Shown piece after piece: positions 13,812-22,156 of a DNA stretch of 22,495 bases (positions are counted from its first letter, which is position 1; every line of letters begins with the position of its first letter). Source of the stretch: an uncultured Prevotella sp. (GTDB taxonomy: Bacteria; Bacteroidota; Bacteroidia; Bacteroidales; Bacteroidaceae); the NCBI GenBank assembly GCA_937901345.1, contig CALCHM010000147.1, positions 1 through 22,495 of the forward strand, in the 5' to 3' direction. Made by a program: the position numbers and the translations under genes. The notes below the pieces were generated by a model, which did no database searches, was not told where the DNA came from, and saw only the letters and a list, made by a program, of their open reading frames with translations.

Positions 13812-15050
13812 ATGTTAGAACTTAAAGGAAAATATTGCAAGGATTGCAAGATTTTCACAGACAATATAGAACAAGAAGCACTCTCAATGGTGTATCATTT
13901 CTTGGATCATCCTATGTTCAAGGATGCTAAGATAAGAATTATGCCTGACGTACATGCAGGTAAGGACATTGTCGTTGGATTTACCGTTCCATTTACAGAC
14001 CATGTTAATCCTGATCATGTCGGAGGAGATATTGGTTGCTCGGTTTCAACAGCCATTACGGATTTACCCATTAATCCTGATAATTACGCAACAATAGAGA
14101 AGAACATACGAGACAATGTTAAGTTTGGTATGTCTATTCACTCAAAGGCCGTTTATCCCTATTCGGAACTCTACAAACACCTAAAACTACGCTTGCAACA
14201 AGCCCTCCAACAATGGCCAGAGATGGTGAATAATATCGACGTCTCAGAGCGTGGTATCACGACTATGCTTAAGCGTATCGACCAGAAAGAGTCCATGTTT
14301 TACAATAGCATTGGCACGGTGGGCGGTGGCAACCACTTCATAGAAGTTGGAGAAACCTCTGAGGGCAACTATGCATTCACCGTGCATTGCGGAAGCCGCA
14401 ACCTCGGACAAAAGGTTTGGAAATACTGGAAGAAGGAAGCAGGCAACGCTACGAGTGTGGTCAATGGTTTCTTGGTTGGTGAGGCAATGAAGGGATATAT
14501 CACCGATATGGTGGTGGCTCAGGCTTATGCGGAATTCAACCACATTGTAATTGACCGCTTGGTGCTTGATGCACTCTGCAAGGGAAGCGAACGTAATGCA
14601 CATATTGTGGAGCAAATCTACACCACGCACAATTACATCGACTTCTCAATGAAGATGCTTCGTAAGGGTGCCGTAGCAGCTCCCGCTGGTAAAAAGTTGG
14701 TTATCCCCTTCAATATGCGAGACGGATTGATTATTGCTCGAGGAAAGGGTAATGATGATTGGAATCAGAGTGCTCCACATGGTGCGGGTCGTTTACTTTC
14801 TCGTGCTGATGCCAAGGCGCTTATCGACCTCGATGAATTCAAGGAAGCTATGCAAGGGATTTACTCCACTTCTGTAGGTACAGGAACTATTGATGAAAGC
14901 CCAATGGCCTACAAGGATCCAAAAGAAATCATGCGCTTGATTCAGGATACCGTAGAGGTGGAATATTTCATTCGACCTGTCATTAACTTGAAGGCTACCA
15001 ATTCCTACGATTCTAGCGTAGAGATTGATATGAACGAAGAACAAGATTAA
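13812..15050 (+). CDS. rtcB: RNA-splicing ligase RtcB
   Basis: A 412-residue RtcB. The metal- and nucleotide-binding residues are all present: PDVHAGK (D46, H48), GGDIGC (D73, C76), GGGNHF (H175), VHCGSRNLG (H192), TTHNYID (H273) and the guanylylated His in SAPHGAGR (H323). RtcB joins 2',3'-cyclic phosphate or 3'-phosphate RNA ends to 5'-hydroxyl ends using GTP and manganese, healing RNA cut by nucleases such as toxins. No archease or RtcA gene is visible nearby. It follows a 533-bp leader region with interleaved stems and an inverted repeat, and is followed by a moderate terminator. Placement beside NADAR and ADP-ribosylglycohydrolase genes suggests a damage-repair role. Confidence 0.96.
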   Translation: MLELKGKYCKDCKIFTDNIEQEALSMVYHFLDHPMFKDAKIRIMPDVHAGKDIVVGFTVPFTDHVNPDHVGGDIGCSVSTAITDLPINPDNYATIEKNIRDNVKFGMSIHSKAVYPYSELYKHLKLRLQQALQQWPEMVNNIDVSERGITTMLKRIDQKESMFYNSIGTVGGGNHFIEVGETSEGNYAFTVHCGSRNLGQKVWKYWKKEAGNATSVVNGFLVGEAMKGYITDMVVAQAYAEFNHIVIDRLVLDALCKGSERNAHIVEQIYTTHNYIDFSMKMLRKGAVAAPAGKKLVIPFNMRDGLIIARGKGNDDWNQSAPHGAGRLLSRADAKALIDLDEFKEAMQGIYSTSVGTGTIDESPMAYKDPKEIMRLIQDTVEVEYFIRPVINLKATNSYDSSVEIDMNEEQD

Positions 15051-15058
15051 GCAACGAG

Positions 15059-15094
15059 GGTTCGCCTCATATCCACAATGGGGTGAACCTTTTT
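15059..15094 (+). terminator. Rho-independent terminator after rtcB
   Basis: A 12-bp stem (15059-15070 with 15078-15089) with two G-T pairs and a 7-nt loop is followed by five T (15090-15094). It could be partly read through into the vWA gene at 15112. Confidence 0.75.
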
Positions 15095-15111
15095 AAAACA
15101 ACAACAGAACC

Positions 15112-15954
15112 ATGAAACTAAGGAATTTTTTTATAAAGAAGAAGAAGGTTATTACAGAGACCACCACGACGACTACCATCACTACGGATGAGAACCTTTG
15201 TACCGACAAGAATGAGCAGAAGCCCTTTGAAAAGGTTGCTCCCGAAAAGATTGGTGTGCTAGACATGGTCATAGCCTTTGACACTACGGGTTCAATGGCG
15301 GCTTACATCGATGCGGTGCGACAAGAAGTTGCTGAATTGATTCCGAACTTGTTCAAAGACAATGAGGACCTGCGCCTCGGTATCGTGGCATTCGGCGATT
15401 ATTGTGACATGAATAATGCACAAGACTTTGGCGATGCTTATCAATGCTTGATGCCCACGAATAACGAGAATGAAATTATCAAATTCGTACGCGAAACGAA
15501 AGATACTAGCGGAGGCGATGGAGATGAATTCTACGAATTAGTCATCAAGAAGATTGTTGAAGAAACACCTTGGCGTGAGGGTTCTACACGCGCCATTCTC
15601 TTGATTTCAGACGCTGACCCTCATCCATTGGGATACACCTTTAAGGACTATGTCGTAGGCAACCAAATTGATTGGCGCAAGGAGGCTCAAAAGGCGGCCG
15701 AAATGAAAATCAAGATTGACACCGTAACAATCACCGATGCGCCTTGGTACAAAGAACTTTCGAAAATGACTAACGGCATCAGCGTACCCTTTGCGAGCGG
15801 ACATAAGACGGCTCGACTCGTTGAGGCGGCGACTAACGCACGCGGTTCGATGAAGTCAAGAATGAAGTTTGATAAACACTATAACGAATGCTTTGATGAA
15901 GAATGCCGCGCTTTTTATGCTTCATACAAGAACGAGCGCGATAATTGCGAGTAA
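15112..15954 (+). CDS. von Willebrand factor A (vWA) domain protein
   Basis: A 280-residue protein with a basic N-terminus (RNFFIKKKK), a Thr-rich linker (residues 16-25) and a vWA domain at about 48-240. The MIDAS motif is DTTGSM (57-62), a DxTxS variant. Further metal-site candidates lie in SGGDGDE (133-139) and SDADP (166-170). The stretch LGIVAFGDYCD (89-99) resembles vWA domains of the alpha-kinase-linked type. vWA domains bind protein partners through a metal ion and often scaffold complexes. It lies in a group with an ADP-ribosylglycohydrolase and a PP2C phosphatase (gaps of 36 and 39 bp), reminiscent of TerY-P-type vWA/PP2C/kinase sets but without a kinase. Confidence 0.88.
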   Translation: MKLRNFFIKKKKVITETTTTTTITTDENLCTDKNEQKPFEKVAPEKIGVLDMVIAFDTTGSMAAYIDAVRQEVAELIPNLFKDNEDLRLGIVAFGDYCDMNNAQDFGDAYQCLMPTNNENEIIKFVRETKDTSGGDGDEFYELVIKKIVEETPWREGSTRAILLISDADPHPLGYTFKDYVVGNQIDWRKEAQKAAEMKIKIDTVTITDAPWYKELSKMTNGISVPFASGHKTARLVEAATNARGSMKSRMKFDKHYNECFDEECRAFYASYKNERDNCE

Positions 15955-15990
15955 TGGATACTATTATTCACTCATTAATGATACTGAAAT

Positions 15991-17058
15991 ATGAATCAAG
16001 ATAAAATTAAAGATAGAGTAAGAGGTTCCATAATTGGTGGAGCTATTGGTGATGCCTTAGGATATCCTGTAGAATTTATCTATTCCTTTGAGGGTATCCA
16101 AAAACGATATGGCGAAAATGGCATCACAAGATTAGACACAAGTCAATGGTGGACAGAAACGAATACTGGCAAAGCTGTTCTTTCTGACGACACTCAAATG
16201 ACTCTGTTCACCGCAATGGGTCTCCTGAATGCAAAAACAAATGGGATGGCACCAGTCTCATCTATTTGCAACGCATATATTGAGTGGTTATATACCCAGA
16301 ATCGATTTTACAAAAAACGACTTAAAAGTTGTTGGATTAGCGATATACCAGAGTTAAATGACAGACGTGCTCCAGGACTAACATGTATTTCTGCATTGGA
16401 AACTATAATGAAAGGTCGCGAACCTATCAACAATAGTAAGGGATGTGGTGGAATTATGCGTATTGCTCCGATTCCCTTGTATGGACTTTCGCAAAACCGT
16501 ATTAGCAACGTGGCAATACTCAATGAGTTAGCGGCTGATGCATCAAAAATCACCCATAAACATCCTCTTGGATACATCCCCGCCTATATCACGTCGCACA
16601 TCATATATCGATTGGCTACTGATGAGTTTCCTACTCGTGAGACTTTTAAAGATTATGTTTGTGAAGCGATGCAAATGGCAGATGAAAAGTATGGTTCACT
16701 AATAATTGAACTACAAACATTGCACACATTGATAGACAAGGCATTAATTTTAGCCGACAAAAACATTCCTGACCACGAGGCTATCCGAGAAATTGGTGAG
16801 GGATGGGTGGCAGAGGAAACTCTTGCTATTGCTATCTATTGTGTGGGAAAACATTTCAAGGACTTTGAGAAGGCGCTAATAGCATCAGTGAATCATGGTG
16901 GAGATAGCGATTCTACTGGAGCCGTTACGGGCAACATTTTGGGTGCCGCCATAGGGTATGACACAATTCCTCAGTATTTCAAAAACGACTTGGAATTGCA
17001 CGACGTTATCCTCCATGTTGCCGATGATCTATGGTTAGGTAAAATAACCAAAATGTAA
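15991..17058 (+). CDS. ADP-ribosylglycohydrolase (DraG/ARH family)
   Basis: A 355-residue protein with the DraG-family hallmarks: GSIIGGAIGDALGYPVEF near the N-terminus (12-29), SDDTQMT (65-71) supplying metal ligands D66 and D67, GCGGIMRIAP (151-160) and the C-terminal HGGDSDSTGAVTGNILGA (302-319), with D305 and D307 coordinating the second metal. The family hydrolyses the bond between ADP-ribose and arginine, serine or other acceptors, or related compounds such as O-acetyl-ADP-ribose. All catalytic residues are intact. The gene lies between vWA and PP2C genes on the same strand. It provides an ADP-ribose-removing activity distinct from NADAR, so the island covers more than one type of linkage. 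Confidence 0.95.
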   Translation: MNQDKIKDRVRGSIIGGAIGDALGYPVEFIYSFEGIQKRYGENGITRLDTSQWWTETNTGKAVLSDDTQMTLFTAMGLLNAKTNGMAPVSSICNAYIEWLYTQNRFYKKRLKSCWISDIPELNDRRAPGLTCISALETIMKGREPINNSKGCGGIMRIAPIPLYGLSQNRISNVAILNELAADASKITHKHPLGYIPAYITSHIIYRLATDEFPTRETFKDYVCEAMQMADEKYGSLIIELQTLHTLIDKALILADKNIPDHEAIREIGEGWVAEETLAIAIYCVGKHFKDFEKALIASVNHGGDSDSTGAVTGNILGAAIGYDTIPQYFKNDLELHDVILHVADDLWLGKITKM

Positions 17059-17097
17059 CCGATTCTATCATCTTTTTTAACTCAACCCTCATAACCA

Positions 17098-17775
17098 ATG
17101 AAAATCAAGTACGCTTATATTAGTAAGACGGGTAAGCGCTCAAATAATGAAGACTTTGTCAAAATTATAGACAAGTCGGATGAATCACGCTGGCTGGGAG
17201 TCGTGTGTGATGGTATGGGTGGACATGCTATGGGAGAAGTGGCTAGCGAGACGGTAGGTAATGCGATATGCGATTATTGGGAACGTTTTACTGATGAGGA
17301 TTTGGTTGTTAAAGCCAAAAGAGCTTGCCGTTCCGCTTCCGCTAAATTGGATGAGCTTGCATTTGGAATGAATCATATCCAAATGGGAACCACCCTTGTA
17401 ATGGCAAGTATTGACGGTGACACAATCACCATCACCCATTGTGGCGATAGCCGTTGTTATTTGATGCGTGATAACGAATTGGTCTATCAAACAAAAGATC
17501 ACGTAGGAGATAGCTTTGGCTGGGAAATTGTCACAAAATGCTTTTTCTCTTATAAACCTGAAGCGGCAGTACCAGAAATTGCACAATTTGAACTCCAACC
17601 TGGCGATAGGATTCTCATTTGTTCAGATGGGTTGTATAAGAGCATGCCTCCTGAAATTCTTCAATCGAGAGTGATGGATGAGAAGACGCCCGAAGAGATT
17701 CTTGATGTCTTTGATTTCTTGTGTGAGAAGAATGGGGATGATAATTATTCGGCTATTTTGGCTTGCGTTGAGTAA
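17098..17775 (+). CDS. PP2C-family Ser/Thr protein phosphatase
   Basis: A 225-residue PPM phosphatase with the family motifs in order: SNNEDF (15-20), VCDGMGGH (36-43), MGTT (96-99), HCGDSRCYL (114-122), ICSDGLY (174-180) and DDNYSAI (214-220). The metal-binding Asp residues D38, D177 and D215 are present. It is shorter than many stand-alone PP2C proteins, and the segment after QTKDH is compact. It should remove phosphate from Ser/Thr of a partner. It is the last plus-strand gene, 39 bp after the ADP-ribosylglycohydrolase gene, with no kinase visible. Confidence 0.94.
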   Translation: MKIKYAYISKTGKRSNNEDFVKIIDKSDESRWLGVVCDGMGGHAMGEVASETVGNAICDYWERFTDEDLVVKAKRACRSASAKLDELAFGMNHIQMGTTLVMASIDGDTITITHCGDSRCYLMRDNELVYQTKDHVGDSFGWEIVTKCFFSYKPEAAVPEIAQFELQPGDRILICSDGLYKSMPPEILQSRVMDEKTPEEILDVFDFLCEKNGDDNYSAILACVE

Positions 17776-17776
17776 T

Positions 17777-17838
17777 GCCCTACCCTTCGCGCTTCAAAAA
17801 AAATATCTGTAAATCTGTAAAACTGTAAAGGGTAGTGC
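17777..17838. repeat. Inverted CTACCCTT arms enclosing three CTGTAAAN units
   Basis: CTACCCTT at 17780-17787 pairs with AAGGGTAG at 17828-17835. Between them are three exact-period units, CTGTAAAT, CTGTAAAA and CTGTAAAG, at 17807, 17815 and 17823. GCCCTACCCTT (17777) recurs exactly at 19771-19781 beyond infC. The element lies right after the PP2C stop. Confidence 0.6.
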
Positions 17839-18080
17839 TTGATGGGGAGGTGTGTCTCGTTGGTCTTCGCTTGGTGTTTGGGGCGCATGGGGCGCATGTA
17901 CCTTTATTATCCAACCCGTGGTGGGGTTATGCCTCTTGCATTGGGTTGGTTGTTGTTTTATCCCTTTATGGGCGCATTGTGTTGGCTTTGTACCTCAAGC
18001 GCTTTTTTGTACCTCAAAGCTTTTTGTCCTCAGAGCACTGGAGATTTGTTGGGGGGTGAGTGTTTTATTAAATAAACGAT
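17839..18080. other. Gene-free G/T-rich stretch with short internal repeats
   Basis: I see no supported gene. The strand is G/T-rich. GGGGCGCAT occurs twice in tandem near 17879-17897. A TTTGTACCTCAA-like unit occurs at 17987, 18006 and, more degenerate, 18023. It is the boundary between the accessory plus-strand genes and the minus-strand ribosomal genes. Confidence 0.5.
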
Positions 18081-18081
18081 G

Positions 18082-18128
18082 AAAAAAAGTGACACATACA
18101 ATGAATGATTTCATTATATGTGCCACTT
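18082..18128 (-). terminator. Terminator of the infC-rpmI-rplT transcript
   Basis: Read on the minus strand, AAGTGGCACATA (18128-18117) pairs with TATGTGTCACTT (18098-18087), 12 bp with one G-T pair, then a run of T (18088-18082). It lies about 60 bp beyond the rplT stop. Confidence 0.85.
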
Positions 18129-18188
18129 ATATGGGTGTGTGATTATATTCTCAGGGTTGAGAAGTAATCTTTTTATCGTTGTGATGGT

Positions 18189-18533
18189 TTACTTTACCTT
18201 AGCAACGATAGCCTTGAACGCTTCGGGGTTGTTTACCGCGAGGTCAGCGAGGACCTTACGATTGATTTCGATACCAGCCTTGTGGAGCGCGCCCATGAGT
18301 TGTGAGTATGACATACCTTCAAGGCGAGCAGCTGCGTTGATACGCTGAATCCAGAGCGCGCGGAAGTTGCGCTTCTTATTACGACGGTCACGGAAAGCGT
18401 AGGTAAGACCCTTTTCCCATGTGTTCTTCGCTACTGTCCAAACGTTCTTGCGAGCGCCGAAGTAACCGCGAGTCAACTTAAGAATTCTTTTTCTCTTAGC
18501 ACGTGAAGCTACGTGATTTACTGATCTTGGCAT
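18189..18533 (-). CDS. rplT: 50S ribosomal protein L20
   Basis: A 114-residue, strongly basic protein of the usual L20 length, with MPRSVNHVASRAKRKRIL at the start, RGYFGARKN and the C-terminal RKVLADLAVNNPEAFKAIV region. L20 binds 23S rRNA early in large-subunit assembly and in several bacteria represses its own operon. It is the last gene of the infC-rpmI-rplT group, 125 bp after rpmI, and is followed by a terminator. It marks chromosomal core sequence. Confidence 0.98.
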   Translation of the reverse strand: MPRSVNHVASRAKRKRILKLTRGYFGARKNVWTVAKNTWEKGLTYAFRDRRNKKRNFRALWIQRINAAARLEGMSYSQLMGALHKAGIEINRKVLADLAVNNPEAFKAIVAKVK

Positions 18534-18658
18534 AGTTAATGTACTTTTTGAATGTTAGCGCCGAATCTACATCGCTTTGCGACTAAACGGACTTGCGTTG
18601 CTAATCATTCGGTTAGAAATTAGTTTGTTTAGATTAAAAGAGTGCTAATGGTTGAGGA

Positions 18659-18856
18659 TTAGCGCATGCAAAGGAGTTCGCGAACCTGCTTTACGTTTGT
18701 TGTGTCAACGATAGCGTCGTGTACGAGGTTACGCTTCTGCTTCTTTGTCTTCTTAGTCAAGATGTGACTATGGAAGGCATGATGTCTCTTAATCTTACCC
18801 GTTCCAGTGAGCGCGAAACGCTTCTTTGCACCAGAATTAGTCTTTACTTTTGGCAT
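18659..18856 (-). CDS. rpmI: 50S ribosomal protein L35
   Basis: A 65-residue basic protein starting MPKVKTNSGAKKRF with the L35 features TGTGKIKRHHAFHSHIL and KKTKKQKRNL. Length and position between infC and rplT are standard. A component of the large ribosomal subunit. The C-terminus (VKQVRELLCMR) is normal for the Bacteroidetes form. Confidence 0.97.
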   Translation of the reverse strand: MPKVKTNSGAKKRFALTGTGKIKRHHAFHSHILTKKTKKQKRNLVHDAIVDTTNVKQVRELLCMR

Positions 18857-18892
18857 TTTCTTTTAAATATTTAATGATTACTATAGTGTGCG

Positions 18893-18916
18893 GTTAAGTG
18901 AGATACCAAACTTAAC
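18893..18916 (-). repeat. Small stem-loop in the infC-rpmI gap
   Basis: GTTAAGT (18893-18899) and ACTTAAC (18910-18916) are exact inverted repeats with a 10-nt loop and no T-run. It may be an RNA-processing or regulatory hairpin in the ribosomal transcript. Confidence 0.35.
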
Positions 18917-18967
18917 GCGCTACATTTCTTTTTCTTGGGTGAGGATGTGGAATTTACTCCTAATGGG

Positions 18968-19618
18968 TTAGAAGTCTTCACCTTCTACGCTGAGTGTGAA
19001 TTCCTTCTTTGCCTTTTGCTGGGGCGCCTTCTTTTCGGTCTTCTGCACGTTGTCTATTTCCATGTCGTCATGGTCAACAACTTTGCTTGCCTTCTTCACG
19101 CTCTTGGGTGCGATGTAAATAATCATGCGCTTACCTTCGAGTTTGGGCATGCTTTCTACCTTGCCATACTCTTCGAGGTCGTTAGCAAAACGGAGGAGGA
19201 GCACTTCACCTTGTTCCTTAAAGAGGATAGAGCGACCGCGGAAGAACACGTGTGCCTTCACCTTATCGCCTTCCATGAGGAATTCCTTGGCATGCTTGAG
19301 TTTGAAGTTGTAGTCGTGTTCGTCGGTTTGAGGTCCGAAACGAATTTCCTTGATTTCCACCTTCACCTGCTTTGCCTTGAGTTCCTTCTGCTTCTTCTTT
19401 TGTTGATAGAGGAACTTTGAATAATCAATCAATCGACAAACTGGAGGCTCTGCGTTGGGAGAGATTTCAACGAGGTCAAGTCCCTTTTGCTCTGCAAGGC
19501 GAAGCGCATCACGTGTCGGCACTACGGCTGACTCTATATCATCGCCTACAATACGCACTTCGCGCGCACGGATTTGTCCGTTGATGCGATGCTGCGCTTT
19601 CATTTTGTCATTCTTCAT
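18968..19618 (-). CDS. infC: Translation initiation factor IF-3
   Basis: A 216-residue IF-3. The N-terminal domain has HRINGQIRAREVRIVG and the LDLVEISPNAEPPVCRLIDY block; a Lys-rich linker follows (YQQKKKQKELKAKQ); the C-terminal domain has EIRFGPQTDEHDY and FFRGR. IF-3 binds the 30S subunit and checks start-codon choice. A charged tail of about 35 residues beyond the usual end (KKAPQQKAKKEF...) is a Bacteroidetes-like extension. The start is an ordinary ATG, with a second Met five residues later, unlike the AUU start of enterobacteria. It has its own promoter in the gap to thrS. Confidence 0.98.
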   Translation of the reverse strand: MKNDKMKAQHRINGQIRAREVRIVGDDIESAVVPTRDALRLAEQKGLDLVEISPNAEPPVCRLIDYSKFLYQQKKKQKELKAKQVKVEIKEIRFGPQTDEHDYNFKLKHAKEFLMEGDKVKAHVFFRGRSILFKEQGEVLLLRFANDLEEYGKVESMPKLEGKRMIIYIAPKSVKKASKVVDHDDMEIDNVQKTEKKAPQQKAKKEFTLSVEGEDF

Positions 19619-19690
19619 TCAGAATATTAATCTTAGCTTATTGATTGATGTTTCAGGTTATTACTTCTGCACGTTGGCAGTAATCGGGTG

Positions 19691-19721
19691 CAAAATTACG
19701 AAAACCTTGTGTGTCGGCAAA
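19691..19721 (-). promoter_or_regulatory. Bacteroidetes-type promoter of infC-rpmI-rplT
   Basis: On the minus strand, TTTG (19721-19718), a 19-bp spacer and TAATTTTG (19698-19691) match the Bacteroidetes consensus. Transcription would begin near 19684, giving a leader of about 65 nt before infC. Confidence 0.8.
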
Positions 19722-19793
19722 ACTTTTTACCTACATTTTTCACTTGCCTGCTCACATTTTCTACATTTCTGCCCTACCCTTTTATTTACAAGC

Positions 19794-19826
19794 GTTGAGA
19801 ACTAAGCAGGGCGCCTAATTCTCAAC
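19794..19826 (-). promoter_or_regulatory. 14-bp stem-loop between thrS and infC
   Basis: The arms 19794-19807 and 19813-19826 pair over 14 bp (two G-T) with a 5-nt loop, 31 bp beyond the thrS stop. No long T-run follows on the minus strand, so it is a weak terminator, an mRNA 3'-end stabiliser or a processing site. Confidence 0.55.
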
Positions 19827-19856
19827 TCTCATTATTATATATGTGTACGCGGGTGA

Positions 19857-21797
19857 TTAGAATGCAAGCATTTCTGCTACTTCATCGTTCACCTTCTTCG
19901 CAAAGTCAGCAATGCTCATGCTACCCTGGTCGCCTTCGCCCTGCTTACGCACGGCTACGAGACCTTCGGCCGCTTCCTTTTCACCTACTACGAGGAGGTA
20001 AGGAATGTGCTTCATTTCGTTGTCGCGAATCTTACGGCCGATCTTTTCGTTACGGTCGTCAACGATGGCGCGAACGTCCTGTGCTTCGAGCGCCAAGCGC
20101 ACCTGCTCTGCATAGTCGTTATACTTTTCAGAGATGGGGAGGATGGCAACTTGGTCAGGAGTCAACCACAAGGGGAAGTGACCTGCGGTGTGCTCAATGA
20201 GCACGGCCGTAAAGCGCTCCATTGAGCCGAAGGGTGCACGGTGAATCATCACGGGGCGGTGCTTGAGGTTGTCTGCTCCGGTGTATTCGAGTTCGAAGCG
20301 TTCGGGGAGGTTGTAGTCCACCTGGATAGTACCCAATTGCCAACGGCGTCCGAGGGCATCCTTTACCATGAAGTCGAGTTTAGGACCGTAGAAGGCTGCT
20401 TCACCGTATTCAACAACGGCGGGGAGTCCCTTTTCCTGACATGCTTCGATGATGGCTGATTCAGCGCGTTCCCAGTTTTCTTCCGAACCGATGTACTTCT
20501 CACGATTTACCTTATCGCGGAGTGAAATCTGTGCTTCAAACTTGTCGAACTTCAACGCCTTGAAGATGATCATGATGATGTCCATCACGCGGAGGAATTC
20601 GTCCTTCACCTGGTCGGGGCGACAGAAGATGTGGGCATCGTCTTGAGTAAAGCCACGCACACGAGTCAAACCGTGGAGTTCACCGCTCTGTTCGTAGCGG
20701 TAAACGGTACCGAACTCTGCCATACGGATGGGCAACTCCTTATATGAACGGGGTTTCCATGCGTAGATTGCGCAATGGTGGGGGCAGTTCATGGGCTTCA
20801 AGATGTACTCTTCGCCTTCTTCGGGAGTGTGGATGGGTTGGAACGAGTCCTTACCATACTTTGCATAGTGACCTGAAGTGACGTAGAGGCTCTTCGAACC
20901 GATATGGGGTGTCATCACCTGCTGGTAACCGAACTTCTTCTGAATCTTCTTCAAGAAGTCTTCCAAGCGGAGGCGGAGGGCTGTACCCTTGGGCATCCAC
21001 ATGGGTAGACCCTTACCAACGAGGTCGGAGAACATGAAGAGTTCCATTTCCTTACCAATCTTGCGGTGGTCGCGACGCTTGGCTTCTTCAAGGAGTTGGA
21101 GGTATTCGTCAAGCATCTTCTTCTTGGGGAATGAAACGCCATAGACACGTGTCATCTGAGGACGCTTTTCATCGCCACGCCAATATGCCGAACTTACGCT
21201 CATCACCTTGAATGCCTTGATTGGAGCGGTTGTCATCAAGTGAGGACCACGGCAAAGGTCGGTGTAGGCGCCTTGTGTATAGGTTGTAATCTTACCGTCT
21301 TCGAGTTCTTCAATGAGTTCGTTCTTGTAAGTCTGACCACGGTCGGCAAAGAACTGAATGGCGTCGGCCTTTGAGATGTCTTCACGAACGAGTGCGTCCT
21401 TCTTCTGCACGAGTTCCTGCATCTTCTTTTCAATCTTCGCAAAGTCTTCTTCGCGGATGCTCACGCCCTGAGGGGGCATCACGTCGTAGTAGAAACCATT
21501 TTCAATTGCAGGACCGATACCAAACTGAGTGCCGGGCCAAATTTCACCGATTGCTTCAGCCATCAAGTGTGCAGAAGTGTGCCAAAAGGCATGCTTCGCT
21601 TCAGCGTCTTCCCACTTGTAGAGGTTGATGGTAGCATCTTCGAGAATGGGGCGGTTTAATTCTACCGTTTCGCCATTCACGCCGCATGCCAACACGTCCT
21701 GTGCAAGACGACTTGAAATACTTTCCGCAATCTGCAAACCAGTAACGCCGCTCTCGTATTCACGAACGCTACCGTCAGGAAAAGTAATTTTAATCAT
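19857..21797 (-). CDS. thrS: Threonine--tRNA ligase
   Basis: A 646-residue full-length class II synthetase. An N-terminal TGS domain (1-60) is followed by the editing domain with HTSAH (73-77) and the Cys-His pair in DLCRGPH (C182, H186). The catalytic core has MTRVYG (215-220), KPMNCPHHC (334-342, zinc ligand C338), TRVRGFTQDDAH and HRAPFGSMERF. The C-terminal anticodon-binding domain ends the protein. It charges tRNA-Thr with threonine using ATP and hydrolyses mischarged Ser-tRNA. The gene lies upstream of infC in the usual Bacteroidetes order. Its codons look more GC-rich and optimised than those of the island genes to the left, as expected for a highly expressed core gene. Confidence 0.98.
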   Translation of the reverse strand: MIKITFPDGSVREYESGVTGLQIAESISSRLAQDVLACGVNGETVELNRPILEDATINLYKWEDAEAKHAFWHTSAHLMAEAIGEIWPGTQFGIGPAIENGFYYDVMPPQGVSIREEDFAKIEKKMQELVQKKDALVREDISKADAIQFFADRGQTYKNELIEELEDGKITTYTQGAYTDLCRGPHLMTTAPIKAFKVMSVSSAYWRGDEKRPQMTRVYGVSFPKKKMLDEYLQLLEEAKRRDHRKIGKEMELFMFSDLVGKGLPMWMPKGTALRLRLEDFLKKIQKKFGYQQVMTPHIGSKSLYVTSGHYAKYGKDSFQPIHTPEEGEEYILKPMNCPHHCAIYAWKPRSYKELPIRMAEFGTVYRYEQSGELHGLTRVRGFTQDDAHIFCRPDQVKDEFLRVMDIIMIIFKALKFDKFEAQISLRDKVNREKYIGSEENWERAESAIIEACQEKGLPAVVEYGEAAFYGPKLDFMVKDALGRRWQLGTIQVDYNLPERFELEYTGADNLKHRPVMIHRAPFGSMERFTAVLIEHTAGHFPLWLTPDQVAILPISEKYNDYAEQVRLALEAQDVRAIVDDRNEKIGRKIRDNEMKHIPYLLVVGEKEAAEGLVAVRKQGEGDQGSMSIADFAKKVNDEVAEMLAF

Positions 21798-21841
21798 ATC
21801 TGTTTTAGTTTATTGTTTCAACGAGTTAAACTTTATCCGTG

Positions 21842-21849
21842 CAAAGTTA
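21842..21849 (-). promoter_or_regulatory. -7 box of the thrS promoter
   Basis: Minus strand TAACTTTG matches TAnnTTTG, with transcription expected near 21834, about 37 nt before the ATG. No good TTTG is found 19-21 bp upstream. A second TAnnTTTG (TATCTTTG, 22003-21996) points the same way, also without a clear -33 box. Confidence 0.5.
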
Positions 21850-22156
21850 GCAGAAAAAACAGACATGCTGAAGCCTTCAGGTTAGATTTTTTCACTTTTT
21901 GAGTTTTCAGAGGGTTTTGGGGAGTTATTGGAGAGTTCAGGATCCTCAGAGTTATCAAAACGAGCGGAGGGCGCCAATCCGTCCGTTTTCATCTGCAAAG
22001 ATACAACATGCGGAGGGCCATCTGTCATTTATTGTCATTTAGCTTGTCACAATATTTCATGATTTCAGCACTTAACATTCTGATTATCTGTGCGGTAAAA
22101 ATAAAAAATCGCCACCTCTATTTTTTTATTTTTCTTCAAAAATCGCGATAAATCCG
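21850..22156. other. Gap between thrS promoter and the right-end gene
   Basis: No gene is supported here. The left part has Bacteroidetes features (a leftward TATCTTTG box at 21996-22003). The right part, from about 22095, is A/T-rich with AAATCGC-type motifs just beyond the stop of the right-end gene. If the contig is chimeric, the join most likely falls between about 22010 and 22150. Confidence 0.4.

Noticed and set aside
17835..18082. Three overlapping plus-strand frames of 74-78 codons
   Set aside because: They overlap in all three phases in a G/T-rich gap, have skewed Trp/Leu/Cys composition and match no family; chance frames.
18935..19420. Plus-strand 161-codon frame opposite infC
   Set aside because: A shadow of the well-supported IF-3 gene; its Leu/Phe/Val-rich product reflects the complement of a charged protein.
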